Below, one piece after another: positions 7,254 through 14,765 of a stretch of 25,194 bases of DNA. The translations under genes and the position numbers were made by a program. The notes below the pieces were generated by a model that ran no database searches, had not been told where the DNA came from, and worked only from the letters and a program-made list of their open reading frames with translations. Within the stretch, counting starts at the first letter, position 1. Each line of letters opens with the position of its first letter. Source of the DNA: a virus. The DNA is taken from IMG/VR virus record IMGVR_UViG_3300030429_000008, positions 1 through 25,194 of that record. One strand, 5' to 3'.

Positions 7254-9862
7254 TATCCCCTCCCCAGCGGGTCGCGCCGGATCGTCTCGACCCGGAGCGG
7301 CAGCTGCTCGTTTGAAAAGTTGTCGACTACGTCCACGGCCACGTCCCGCGCGCGGTCCTCGACGACGACACGGAACAGGTCCGACGGCTCGATCCGCAGG
7401 CGTGTCATGCCCTCCGCCGAAGCGCCCGCGCCGCCACCTCTTGCCGGCGCTGCGCCCGCAGCCTGCACAGGCAGGGGCAGGCCGCCCCCGGCAAAGCCCG
7501 GAATGATCGCGCCTGCGTTCATGGCCTCGAGCACCGCGCGGTTGCGCGCTGTGGCCTCGGCCGTCATGATGAATTCCCCGGCACTCACCATCGCGCGAAT
7601 ACGGTCGCCCCGGCCCGTGCCTGCGCCCAAGAGGAGGCCGGGACGGGTGACAAGAGGATCGCCGCCGCTGGCAAAGCCGGGCAGGCCGCCATTGGCGAAG
7701 GAGAGCAGCGAGCCTCCCGAGAAAAGGTCAAAGAGATCGCCAAGCCCGCCGCCGCCGAAGATCCCGCTCAGGAGACCGCCGCCGCCGCTGCCCCCAAAGA
7801 GACCGGACAGCGGGCCAGAGCCGAGGATGAGCGCTTCCTTGGCCGCGCGGATGATCATGTCGCCGATCCCCTCCCAGACGTCCCGGAGGCTTTCGGCCTC
7901 GAGCAGCACGTCGTCGACGGCGTTGCCGAATTCCTCCTTGCGCTCCATGGCGACGCGCTCGTTTTCATGGGCCTCGACGAGAGCCTCGATCTCCGCACGT
8001 TGCTTTGGCGTCGCGGCGGTCAGGCGTTCACGCAAGCGGATCATCTCGCGCTGCACCGGATCGCTTTCGCGCAGGGCCTCTATCTCGCGCTGTTTGGATG
8101 CGATCAGCCGGTCAAGGGCCTGCTGTTCGCGCAGGGTCTCGTTGGTCGATGTGCCCCGCGCGCCGCTGCCGGACCGCGTGGGTCGGGCCTGCTCGTTGAG
8201 GCGCGCAATTTCGCGGGCCTGCTCGATGGCGGCTTGCCGTTGGCTGTTGAGAAAGGCTTCCTCCCCGGCGTTCGCAAAGCCGTCGCGGCGAAGTGGTTGT
8301 GTGTCTCTGTCAAAACGTGCACCGGCCAAGGCCCCCGCACGTCCAACAGGGTCGTCGCGGAACTCGGCACGGATACGCGCGGTCTCAAGCTGGGCCTGCC
8401 CTTGAGATTGCAGGTCGAACATTGCGTCGACAGCGCCGCGCACCTCGGCCGAGAGGCGGGCTGCCTCATTTGCGGCGGCGTTCAACGCGCCGGAAACATC
8501 TACCGTCGACAGATCAAATGCAGCTTCAGCCGCCTCGCGCAGTGCCTCCTTGGTTGCCTCGCTTGCGTCCGAAGCCGCGATCTCCTCCAGCTTGGCGTTG
8601 AGGGCGAACTGCGCGCGTAGGCGCGAGACTTCGACGCTGTCCGCGCCGGTCCGGGCGATAGCCTCCGCGACCGCATTCTGCTCGGTCAGCGTCAAAAGCA
8701 TGGCCTGCGCCGCCGCCTCGGCCTTCAGCTGCTCGCCGGTGCTTTTGGTCACCAGGTCGAGGAAGGTCAGCATTTCCTCGGACTGGCGGTTGTCCTCAGG
8801 GTTTTGCGATTGAAGCTCGGCGACTTCGGCCAAGCGGATACGCATCTGGTCAAGTGTCAGAAGTCGGGCTTCTTCTGCCTCGGATATTGTCCCCACCGCT
8901 TCGGCGGCGGCGGTGTAGCTTAGAATGAGCGCCTCAATGGCGCCTTGCTGCTGTTCAATTGTCCCGCCAGCGGCGTCCTGCAGCGCGATCAGGTCCTCTG
9001 CGACGGCTTCCGCAAGCCTGCGTTGTTCGTCAAATACGCTTCGGTCTCGGATAATGCCGCCGAAGTCGAATTCGTCTTCGATGGCACGGCGGTTAAATCC
9101 GACGCCACGCGAGGGGTTTATGCCCGTCTCGCCGACAAACGAGCCGATATTTGACGCCGCCTCGCGCTGTGCCGCGCGCTTTTCTGCCTCGACGATGCGG
9201 TCGAGAATGTCCTGCGCGCGGTCAACGAAGCCTTCACCAAACCGGTCGGCCAGCTCCAGCCGGGTGGCAGAGGCCTCGGCGATCTTGTCCTTCAGGCTGT
9301 CGATGCGGGTCTCGAGCGCTTCAACGCTGTCCGCGAAGCTCTCGGCCTCTTCTGACGATGACATGAACCAGTTGACCACGGTAGCCGTCGCCGCGAGCGC
9401 GCCGATGGTGATCAGATTAATGGGGCTCAGCATCGCAAGAACCGCGCCGCCCAAAGCCCGGAACGCGCCTGCAGCCCCGAGCGGGCCTATGACTTGAGTG
9501 ATCTGCGTGCCCTGCTGGATAGCCAGTGTCAGCGGGTTCTGCCCCGCTGCCAGCATGACGAAGACGTCATTGCCCTGCGCCACCAGGTTGCCCATCGAGC
9601 CTGCGGCAAGGCGATTGGCCGAGGCCATTTTCTGAGTTGCAGCAGTGTTGACATTCGCAGCGGAACTGGCAGCGGTCAGGCCCGTTGCCGAGGTCCGCGC
9701 GGCGGTCTCGAGTTGTTTCACACCGCGCGCTGCATTGGCCCCTTGGGTGCCCACGCCGCGAATGTCTTGGGCGGCCCCTTTGGCGGCGGTGCCGGTTGCC
9801 TGCAGCTCCGCCTTCGCCTGGTCGGCGTCCATGAGGATTTCGGCCCGTGCGACCAATGTCAT
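7253..9862 (-). CDS. Tail tape measure protein, lambda type
   Basis: This 869-residue protein is rich in Ala, Gln and Glu and mainly alpha-helical. The N-terminal part has the signature GNLVAQGNDVFVMLAAGQNP and LAIQQGTQITQVIG found in lambda-family tape measure proteins, followed by a hydrophobic segment near residues 130-165. The centre is long coiled coil. The C-terminal part has Gly-rich GGLPGFASGGDPLVTRPG and a conserved block ending SAGEFIMTAEATARNRAVLEAMNAG. It sets tail length and helps DNA cross the cell envelope. By the usual ~1.5 angstrom per residue the tail should be about 130 nm, close to lambda (853 aa). Its ATG lies one base after the preceding stop, right after the two chaperone frames, as expected. 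Confidence 0.92.
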   Translation of the reverse strand: MTLVARAEILMDADQAKAELQATGTAAKGAAQDIRGVGTQGANAARGVKQLETAARTSATGLTAASSAANVNTAATQKMASANRLAAGSMGNLVAQGNDVFVMLAAGQNPLTLAIQQGTQITQVIGPLGAAGAFRALGGAVLAMLSPINLITIGALAATATVVNWFMSSSEEAESFADSVEALETRIDSLKDKIAEASATRLELADRFGEGFVDRAQDILDRIVEAEKRAAQREAASNIGSFVGETGINPSRGVGFNRRAIEDEFDFGGIIRDRSVFDEQRRLAEAVAEDLIALQDAAGGTIEQQQGAIEALILSYTAAAEAVGTISEAEEARLLTLDQMRIRLAEVAELQSQNPEDNRQSEEMLTFLDLVTKSTGEQLKAEAAAQAMLLTLTEQNAVAEAIARTGADSVEVSRLRAQFALNAKLEEIAASDASEATKEALREAAEAAFDLSTVDVSGALNAAANEAARLSAEVRGAVDAMFDLQSQGQAQLETARIRAEFRDDPVGRAGALAGARFDRDTQPLRRDGFANAGEEAFLNSQRQAAIEQAREIARLNEQARPTRSGSGARGTSTNETLREQQALDRLIASKQREIEALRESDPVQREMIRLRERLTAATPKQRAEIEALVEAHENERVAMERKEEFGNAVDDVLLEAESLRDVWEGIGDMIIRAAKEALILGSGPLSGLFGGSGGGGLLSGIFGGGGLGDLFDLFSGGSLLSFANGGLPGFASGGDPLVTRPGLLLGAGTGRGDRIRAMVSAGEFIMTAEATARNRAVLEAMNAGAIIPGFAGGGLPLPVQAAGAAPARGGGAGASAEGMTRLRIEPSDLFRVVVEDRARDVAVDVVDNFSNEQLPLRVETIRRDPLGRG

Positions 9863-9863
9863 G

Positions 9864-10552
9864 TCAGCTCTCCCGCATCGCGGCCACGGCCGCGCTTTCG
9901 ATCACCTGTACCTCGGCCCAAAGTTGGGGCGTGATCCGTATCCCGCTCATGCGCAGGCCCGCCCGTGCAGCGGTGTAGTCGAGGCCCACGACCCGGAAAC
10001 CGGCCAGCCCGGCCGAGACAGTGCGCCATTGATTGCAGACCGCGAGGAAGGCCCGAACGACCGGGACGTTTTGCGGCCAGATGCCAGTGCCAGTGCCAGA
10101 GCCGGACGGATCGCGAGTGAGCTGGCCCGGGTCGATCCCCCAGAACGCCGCCTCGTCATCATGGTCGCTGCCCTGGTCATCAGCGATCAGGTCGCCGCGC
10201 GCCCATGCCCGCCCGGCCCATTTCAGTTTTTTACCCGCTTCCCCATGAGCGCCGCGTGATAGGCATTGACCAGGGCGACGCGGACATAGGCCAGACCGAT
10301 CAGCCGGTCGCGCAGGCTGTGGCTGTAGGGCAGCGTCTTGCCCTTCTCGTCTTCGACGTCGTCAAAGCCCACCACGGCCGCCGCTAGAAATTCCCGCTCA
10401 CCGCGTGTGGTGCGCATGTCGAAAGCCTCGATTTCATCGTCGGGCAGCACGCGGAACGTGACTTGCAGGTCCTGCAAGTCATGGCCCCCGTCGGTGGGCA
10501 CCTTGATCTCGACGCGGTGGGTAAAGGCCGGGGTCGGGTCGATCTTGAACAT
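9864..10552 (-). CDS. Tail assembly chaperone, long form made by -1 frameshift (C-terminal DUF1799-like)
   Basis: The frame after base 10226 is open to a TGA at 9864-9866 and has no early start codon of its own. Its only in-frame ATG near the beginning of a domain lies far downstream. Joined at the A-AAA-AAC site it gives a ~229-residue product: 109 residues of the short form plus 120 more. The added part reads GIWPQNVPVVRAFLAVCNQW and RVVGLDYTAARAGLRMSG, which fits the DUF1799 family of tail chaperone C-termini (W-P-x-N-x-P-x-V-x-x-F and GLDY). The long form, like lambda gpGT, would bind tape measure and tail tube during assembly. The frameshift is inferred from sequence; I am confident in the reading frame. 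Confidence 0.8.
10223..10552 (-). CDS. Tail assembly chaperone, short form (gpG-like)
   Basis: This 109-residue protein (MFKIDPTPAFTHRVEIKVPTDGG...GKRVKN) lies between the tail tube gene and the tape measure, the invariant slot of the lambda gpG-type chaperone. It contains VTFRVLPDDEIEAFD and a helical Ala/Val-rich C-terminal half. It ends at a TGA that directly follows a slippery A-AAA-AAC. Most ribosomes should terminate here to give the abundant short form, with a minority continuing into the next frame. Its ribosome binding site is weak (GAAAGAGAG, about nine bases before ATG 10552). Confidence 0.8.
   Translation of the reverse strand: MFKIDPTPAFTHRVEIKVPTDGGHDLQDLQVTFRVLPDDEIEAFDMRTTRGEREFLAAAVVGFDDVEDEKGKTLPYSHSLRDRLIGLAYVRVALVNAYHAALMGKRVKN
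10226..10232 (-). promoter_or_regulatory. Probable -1 programmed frameshift site A-AAA-AAC followed by TGA
   Basis: On the minus strand the zero frame reads GTA AAA AAC TGA. The seven bases A-AAA-AAC form a canonical X-XXY-YYZ slippery heptamer, and the stop comes immediately after. A one-base back-slip continues as CTG AAA TGG into the open DUF1799-like frame. A Shine-Dalgarno-like GGGGA lies about 9-10 bases upstream, a known stimulator of bacterial -1 frameshifting. I could not identify a convincing downstream hairpin. Confidence 0.75.
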
Positions 10553-10600
10553 GGGGTAAACTCTCTTTCAAAGTGGCGTTGAAGGGCGCGTTAAAGCCCC

Positions 10601-11536
10601 TCAGGTGAGCGTCATCGTCCACTGGTCGGCAGCGGTAGCGGTGGTGGGCAGCGGCACAAGGCGCAGCGGCCACTCCTTGCGACCCTGACCGTCCTCAAGC
10701 CCTTCAGGACGCTGCATCTGCGCATTCGGGGCGGCGATATTGACGATGTTGCCTGCCGTCTTGCCGTGCTCGATCTCGAGCGCGACCTTGGCTTTGGTGG
10801 CGGCCATGGTGAACGGGTTGAACGTGGCCAGCGCCACGGCACGCACCCGCGCCTCGACGGTGTTCTCATGCCCGTCGAGTAGCACTTCCTCCTCACCGAT
10901 CAGGAATTGCGCCTCGACGCGATTGGCGAGGGTGAGCTTGAAGCTCCGCATCACAAGCGACGTCTCATCAATCGTGAAGGTGGGCGTGTTGGCATCCGAG
11001 GCCGCGAGCGGATCGGGAATGCCGGTGAAATCTGGGGTCGGGATCGCCACGTCGGCCGGGGCCACGTAGAGGGCGGTGAACTCGAACTCGATATAGGGAA
11101 TGCCCGAGGCCGAGACGTCAAAGGCGGCGGTCCCGCGCACCCCCACCATGGCGTAGAGCGTGCCGCCGATATTGAGGTGCAGCGTGACGCTCTCAAGGTT
11201 CGAGTAAACCCGATTGTAGACCACAGACGTCGCCGCCGTCACGGTCTCGGCACAGCCACAGGCCCGCAGGAGGCGGCCCCAGCGGGGCGCGGTTCCGGCG
11301 GTGCCGGAGCCTGCCAGTTCGACCTTGAACGAGATGGTGCGGTGCAGATCGACCGGGATCGTGCCGGTGGGCCCGCCGTGCGGCGTGTCGAGATTGCGGT
11401 CGAGATCCTGACCCTGCATCGGCGACAGGCGCACATCGGTCGCGAGGATTGCGTCGCCGCCAGTAGGGGTGGCGTCCGTTCCATAGGTGGTTTCCAGCTT
11501 CGCGAGCAGGACTTTGCGTCTCCAGAGCAGGCTCAT
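10601..11536 (-). CDS. Siphovirus-type tail tube protein
   Basis: This 311-residue protein starts MSLLWRRKVLLAKLETTYGT, the common opening of long-tail tube proteins (a strand followed by KLE.TYGTD). It then has beta-rich domains with SYNSV-type motifs: VVYNRVYSNLESVTLHLNIG, GIPYIEFEFTALYVAP, and a C-terminal Ig-like stretch. It precedes the chaperone and tape-measure genes, which fixes its role as the major tail protein that polymerises around the tape measure. Its ATG overlaps the stop of the 41-aa ORF (ATGA). The presence of this protein instead of a Mu sheath and contractile tube implies a non-contractile tail. Confidence 0.85.
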   Translation of the reverse strand: MSLLWRRKVLLAKLETTYGTDATPTGGDAILATDVRLSPMQGQDLDRNLDTPHGGPTGTIPVDLHRTISFKVELAGSGTAGTAPRWGRLLRACGCAETVTAATSVVYNRVYSNLESVTLHLNIGGTLYAMVGVRGTAAFDVSASGIPYIEFEFTALYVAPADVAIPTPDFTGIPDPLAASDANTPTFTIDETSLVMRSFKLTLANRVEAQFLIGEEEVLLDGHENTVEARVRAVALATFNPFTMAATKAKVALEIEHGKTAGNIVNIAAPNAQMQRPEGLEDGQGRKEWPLRLVPLPTTATAADQWTMTLT

Positions 11537-11658
11537 TTGTCGGCATCCTTCTTGTCAGATTTGGGCGCGGACGTGGGCTTGGGGCTGGCCCCGGCAGGTT
11601 TCAGCGCGCCCTTGTCGTCGCGGGTGTAGGATCCGCCGGAGGTGGGAAGTTTGGTCAT
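11533..11658 (-). CDS. 41-residue hypothetical protein between terminator and tail tube
   Basis: This short ORF encodes a Pro/Lys/Ser-rich protein (MTKLPTSGGSYTRDDKGAL... ending KKDADK), 42 codons with stop. Its ATG overlaps the upstream stop and its stop overlaps the next ATG, both as ATGA, so it is translationally wedged between the tail terminator and the tail tube gene. The precise end-to-end fit makes it a real gene rather than chance. It has no recognised domain; the sequence is mostly disordered. Comparable tiny proteins sit at this place in many Mu-like clusters, but I do not claim a function. Confidence 0.7.
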   Translation of the reverse strand: MTKLPTSGGSYTRDDKGALKPAGASPKPTSAPKSDKKDADK

Positions 11659-12086
11659 GAGATGATCCTCAGTTGATCGTCGATGGAGAAATCGAGTTGA
11701 TAGGCGAGGCGACCGGCCCCGCTCTCGATGAGCTGGCCACGCTCAAAACGGTGCACGCCGACCTCGTCACCCGGTGCCCAGCCCGCCAAGGCGCGGATCA
11801 CGCGCATCAGGAACTGGTCGATCTTGTCGAGGGCGGTGGCCCCCGTGCGGTCAAAGGATTGCACGAAGATCACCACGCTCGTGCGATAGGTCAGCATCTG
11901 GCTGTAGACGCCCGCCGCGGCATCGGCGCGCCCGCCCTGCATGCCGGAGGGAAAGACGTAGGCCGCGACCGATTGCGCGGGCAGCTTCTTGGAGCGGATC
12001 AGATCGACAAAGGCGCGCCCGCCGTCGACACGACCGGCAAGCTCGGGCACCTCAGCCTCGATCCGGGTGATGACGTCGCCGATCAT
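11655..12086 (-). CDS. Tail terminator-like protein (Mu gp37-type)
   Basis: This 143-residue protein (MIGDVITRIEAEVPELAGRV...) follows the DUF1320 protein and precedes the tail tube. It has a mixed alpha/beta pattern with a long central strand-helix (SQMLTYRTSVVIFVQSFDRTGATALDKIDQFLMRVI) typical of proteins that cap the growing tail and connect it to the head. It resembles the Mu gp37-type family. Its start lies one base after the upstream stop. Confidence in function comes from gene order; no active-site motif is expected. Confidence 0.7.
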   Translation of the reverse strand: MIGDVITRIEAEVPELAGRVDGGRAFVDLIRSKKLPAQSVAAYVFPSGMQGGRADAAAGVYSQMLTYRTSVVIFVQSFDRTGATALDKIDQFLMRVIRALAGWAPGDEVGVHRFERGQLIESGAGRLAYQLDFSIDDQLRIIS

Positions 12087-12087
12087 T

Positions 12088-12513
12088 TCAAAACCCTTTC
12101 AGGCTGTCGCGGCTGAAGGTGCCCTCCGGCGCGCTGATCTGCGGAAGCTGGGGGTTGCCCCGCACAGTGTCCCCGGGCGTCTCGTCGCCGAGCGAGGCCT
12201 CGCCCTTGCGCACCTGCCGCAGAAAACTGACGGCGTCCTCATAGCCTTCCTTGGCCCCGTCAAAGGCAGCGGCCCGCGCGCCGAGAAGCCGATACCAGGC
12301 AATCGCGGCGGCGTGCATGGTGAGCGCACGCGGTGGGTTGGACGTATCATAAAGCCCCGCGACATAGCTCTCGGCGACGGAGACGGCATCGTCGACGGCC
12401 ACCTGCAGCGCCGCCGTGTCGATCACCCCGGGCATTGTGTCACGCGCAGTGACTTGGGCGAGAAACCCCTCGCCGTAGCGGTCGATCATGTCGCTGGGCA
12501 AAAGATAGGGCAT
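12088..12513 (-). CDS. DUF1320 head-tail connector-like protein (Mu gp36-type)
   Basis: This 141-residue protein begins MPYLLPSDMIDRYGEGFLAQ and contains ALQVAVDDAVSVAESYVAGLY and a long helical C-terminal part with FLRQVRKGEASLG. The M-x-x-R-(F/Y)-G-E opening followed by D-A-x-x-x-x-x-x-Y is the DUF1320 signature. In Mu-like phages this protein sits at the head-tail junction after the capsid genes. A strong ribosome binding site (GGAGGCGGAC) precedes the ATG, after an 84-base gap; this is one of the few genes in the window with its own spaced leader. Confidence 0.8.
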   Translation of the reverse strand: MPYLLPSDMIDRYGEGFLAQVTARDTMPGVIDTAALQVAVDDAVSVAESYVAGLYDTSNPPRALTMHAAAIAWYRLLGARAAAFDGAKEGYEDAVSFLRQVRKGEASLGDETPGDTVRGNPQLPQISAPEGTFSRDSLKGF

Positions 12514-12597
12514 GTCCGCCTCCGGGTCCGTTGTTTGGGTGCCGGTCTCTCCCGGCTGTCACGCCTGATCCTAGGCGGCGTCCCCTCGGGGGTATTC
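12514..12597. other. 84-bp non-coding gap with short inverted repeats
   Basis: Between the 118-aa gene and DUF1320 there is no ORF of note. On the plus strand the gap contains CCCCTCGGGG followed by GTATT (12582-12596), a GCCGG/CCGGC hairpin with a six-base loop, and an ACGCC/GGCGT inverted repeat around CCTAGG. None has a T-run, so a classical terminator is not supported. The GGGGTATT core recurs in the 314-bp gap at 15381-15694. Confidence 0.5.
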
Positions 12598-12954
12598 TCA
12601 GGTGGCCGCGTTGGCGGCGGCCTGCATCTCAGCCCAGACGGTATCCCGCGCGGCTGCGGTGATCCGGTCGGCGATGCTGGGGGCTGCGTCCTGCAACGCC
12701 TTGACCTTAGGCTTGCCGCTCTTGTCGAAGGCGTCGCCGGGCAGGTCGTTGATGGCATTGGTCAAGGCCGCGCGCAGTGCGTCGTCCATCTCGAGTGGGG
12801 TCACGGTTCCCGCCTCGTCTCCGGCCTTTTCGATTGCGCCCAGGGCGAGGAGGCGCGCAACCTGCGCCTCGGTGCCGATATCCTTGGCGTTTACCTGGTC
12901 GCCGATCTCCAGCCGTTTGGCCGCGATCACAGTGCGTTTGATGCGATAGCTCAT
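12598..12954 (-). CDS. Hypothetical protein after the major capsid gene
   Basis: This 118-residue protein (MSYRIKRTVIAAKRLEIGDQ...) starts at an ATG overlapping the capsid stop (ATGA), so it is coupled to major-capsid translation. The N-terminal segment LEIGDQVNAKDIGTEAQVARLLALGAIE has the form of a small HeH/LEM-like helical domain seen in small proteins next to phage capsid genes. The C-terminal half is a helical Ala/Asp-rich segment. A larger in-frame start at 13107 would lie inside the capsid gene and is not used. It may be a minor head component; function unknown. Confidence 0.65.
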   Translation of the reverse strand: MSYRIKRTVIAAKRLEIGDQVNAKDIGTEAQVARLLALGAIEKAGDEAGTVTPLEMDDALRAALTNAINDLPGDAFDKSGKPKVKALQDAAPSIADRITAAARDTVWAEMQAAANAAT

Positions 12955-13910
12955 GCTGCGTCCTCGATCAGATAGCCGGTGGCGGGGGCCGCGATGACTT
13001 CGCGGAGCTGCTCGCCCACGCGCAGCGTGGTGGCCCCTTTTAGACCGACCTTGGGGTCGAAGAAGCGCCCCGAGACGCGGCCATCGAACTGTGCGGTCCA
13101 GCCCCATGCGGGGGCGGTGCCGTCGGGGCCTGCCTGCATGTTGCGGTGGATCAGGGCGATATTGCCGCCCCAGACCTTCTCAAAAGCGGCCGTTTGCCCT
13201 TTGCGGGCTGAGTTGATGTAGCTGTCGCCCACGAGGATTTCCGACAGCTCGAACAGCTCTGCCACCGCCTCGCGGCTGGCGCGGCCCTTGTCGCCCGACG
13301 TGCGGTTGATGGCCTTCAGGATATCGGGATGGGTTGAGAGCGCCGTCCAGGCCTTGCGGCCCATTGCGGCCACGTTCGGGCGCATGATGAAGGTGGCGTC
13401 GAGGGCAGCAGAGATCACGCCGATAGGGTCGGAGGCGGGATCGCTGAACTGGCCCGCGCCCGACAGCACCACTTTCTTGTCGGCGTCATAGTTTGCGGCG
13501 TCCTGCACCATGGCCGCGACGCGCTTTTCGCGGTCGAGCTGGATCAGATGCGTGACGCCTTCGACCGCGCGGGCCTCGGGATCGAAGGCCGAGTTGCCAG
13601 CGGCGCGCAGGCTGCGGGCAGTATCGATGTCGCGCTGCGGCACCACGTCGTCGAGACCGTAGTCCTTGACCGAGGAGGTGCGCTCTTCGCCGGTGAACTC
13701 GACCTGTTGGACCAGACCTTTGCGGCCCACTTCCGTGTCAGGCACCGTGAACATCTGTTCAGGCGGGAAATAGGTCCATTTGAAATCCGTGCCCATGACC
13801 GGAACGCGGGGCATCACCTGGTCAGCAATGAACGAGATATCGGGGTTGCGGTAGTTGACGGCGATGGCGGTCAGGACCGGATCGACGACGAAGGGGGTGG
13901 GTGTGCTCAT
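12951..13910 (-). CDS. Major capsid protein (HK97-like, not Mu gpT type)
   Basis: This 319-residue protein (MSTPTPFVVDPVLTAIAVNY) contains ADQVMPRVPVMGTDFKWTYF, VPDTEVGRKGLVQQVEFTGEE and the glycine-rich C-terminal GATTLRVGEQLREVIAAPATGYLIEDA. This kind of opening with PVLTAIAVNYRN and a spelled-out 'DFKW..YF' strand is common to capsid proteins of non-Mu tailed phages. It differs from the Mu gpT opening I know. Order (scaffold/protease, small decoration-like protein, this protein, DUF1320) fixes it as the major head protein. The fold is inferred, not demonstrated. Confidence 0.85.
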   Translation of the reverse strand: MSTPTPFVVDPVLTAIAVNYRNPDISFIADQVMPRVPVMGTDFKWTYFPPEQMFTVPDTEVGRKGLVQQVEFTGEERTSSVKDYGLDDVVPQRDIDTARSLRAAGNSAFDPEARAVEGVTHLIQLDREKRVAAMVQDAANYDADKKVVLSGAGQFSDPASDPIGVISAALDATFIMRPNVAAMGRKAWTALSTHPDILKAINRTSGDKGRASREAVAELFELSEILVGDSYINSARKGQTAAFEKVWGGNIALIHRNMQAGPDGTAPAWGWTAQFDGRVSGRFFDPKVGLKGATTLRVGEQLREVIAAPATGYLIEDAA

Positions 13911-13930
13911 TGATCAGCGCTCCTTGAGGA

Positions 13931-14296
13931 TCAGGTGACGGAGTGGCGGGCAATCGCCACATCGATGATGTCGCCAGCGACACCGGCCTGCAGCGCGTAG
14001 CCGACGGCGACGTTTCCGGCCCCGGCGGCGGCTGCGACGCCCAAACCTGCGGCATTTGACGTGACAGGGGCACCTGCAGCGACCGTGCCTGCAAGCTCAA
14101 GCTCGGCGGAGCCGGACATGATCACGTCCTGAAGATCGCCAAGTTTCGCGTCGAGCTGGTCCGAGATGCCAATCGCGAGATTGGTCGCGGAGGCGGCCAC
14201 AAGGACGCCGCCAGCCGCGCCGAATTTGACGATCCGGCGACCGGGCACTGCCGCCTCGGCGGCGTAGGATTTGATGAACAGTCCGGGATTAGCCAT
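13931..14296 (-). CDS. Small head protein, DUF2190-like (possible decoration protein)
   Basis: This 121-residue protein (MANPGLFIKSYAAEAAVPGRRIVKFGAAGG) is small, Gly/Ala-rich and beta-strand-rich, with AATNLAIGISDQLDAKLGD and GNVAVGYALQAGVAGD. It matches the DUF2190 type found between protease and capsid genes, which may stabilise the capsid or act in decoration. Its ATG overlaps the protease stop by eight bases (ATGGCTAA). The gene is followed by 20 bases and then the capsid start region. Confidence 0.75.
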   Translation of the reverse strand: MANPGLFIKSYAAEAAVPGRRIVKFGAAGGVLVAASATNLAIGISDQLDAKLGDLQDVIMSGSAELELAGTVAAGAPVTSNAAGLGVAAAAGAGNVAVGYALQAGVAGDIIDVAIARHSVT

Positions 14297-14765
14297 TGTC
14301 GCTCTCCATGGTTGCCTCGATGTGGCGTGCGGCCTCGGCGAAGCTCAGCGTGCGGCCCTCCGCCTCGGCGTCCTTGATCAGACGCTTGGCGGCGGCGGTG
14401 ATATCGTCCGACCCCTTGACCTGCGGCGTGGCATCACCGCTCGCCCGCTCGCCGAATTCGATCAGCGGCTTGGTCTGTTTGGAGAGCAGGTCGCGGAACC
14501 AGTCGCGCGGGCTGGCGCTCTTGCCTTCGGCAAAGGCCACCTCGTCTTGCGCATCGAGGCTTTCCATAAACGCGGCCATTTCGTCCTTGAGGCCCGGCGC
14601 GATGCGCCCGTCCTTGGCAAGGGCGTCGAGGAGGGCGGCATCTTCGGCGCGGCGGGTCGTGCTCTGCGCCTCGGCGAAAGCCGCCTCTTTCGCGGCGATC
14701 TCGGCCTCGCGCGCGTCGAGCGCGGCTTGGCGGTCTTCGGGGGTTGGCGTGTCCTTGCCGGACAT
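14289..14765 (-). CDS. Nested in-frame scaffold protein (Mu gpZ-like)
   Basis: Within the protease gene, ATG 14765 (Met206, starting MSGKDTPTPEDRQAALDARE) is preceded by AAGGAG eight bases upstream, an almost perfect ribosome binding site, whereas the protease's own start has none. The product would be 158 residues of highly charged helix, in the same frame and with the same stop as the protease. That arrangement is established for Mu I/Z and lambda C/Nu3. The scaffold would fill the procapsid and be removed by the protease. The internal start is inferred from the strong signal. Confidence 0.75.
   Translation of the reverse strand: MSGKDTPTPEDRQAALDAREAEIAAKEAAFAEAQSTTRRAEDAALLDALAKDGRIAPGLKDEMAAFMESLDAQDEVAFAEGKSASPRDWFRDLLSKQTKPLIEFGERASGDATPQVKGSDDITAAAKRLIKDAEAEGRTLSFAEAARHIEATMESDNG

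Noticed and set aside
6804-8405. 533-residue plus-strand ORF
   Set aside because: Antisense to the tape measure and the distal-tail gene. Arg/Ser/Pro-rich composition is typical of a shadow frame.
9947-10180. 77-residue minus-strand ORF in the chaperone region
   Set aside because: A different frame from the DUF1799-like one; Arg/Ser-rich with no family resemblance. The frame joined by the slippery site explains this region better.
12514-12597. Rho-independent terminator
   Set aside because: The GCCGG/CCGGC and CCCC-GGGG inverted repeats are short and have no T-run on either strand.
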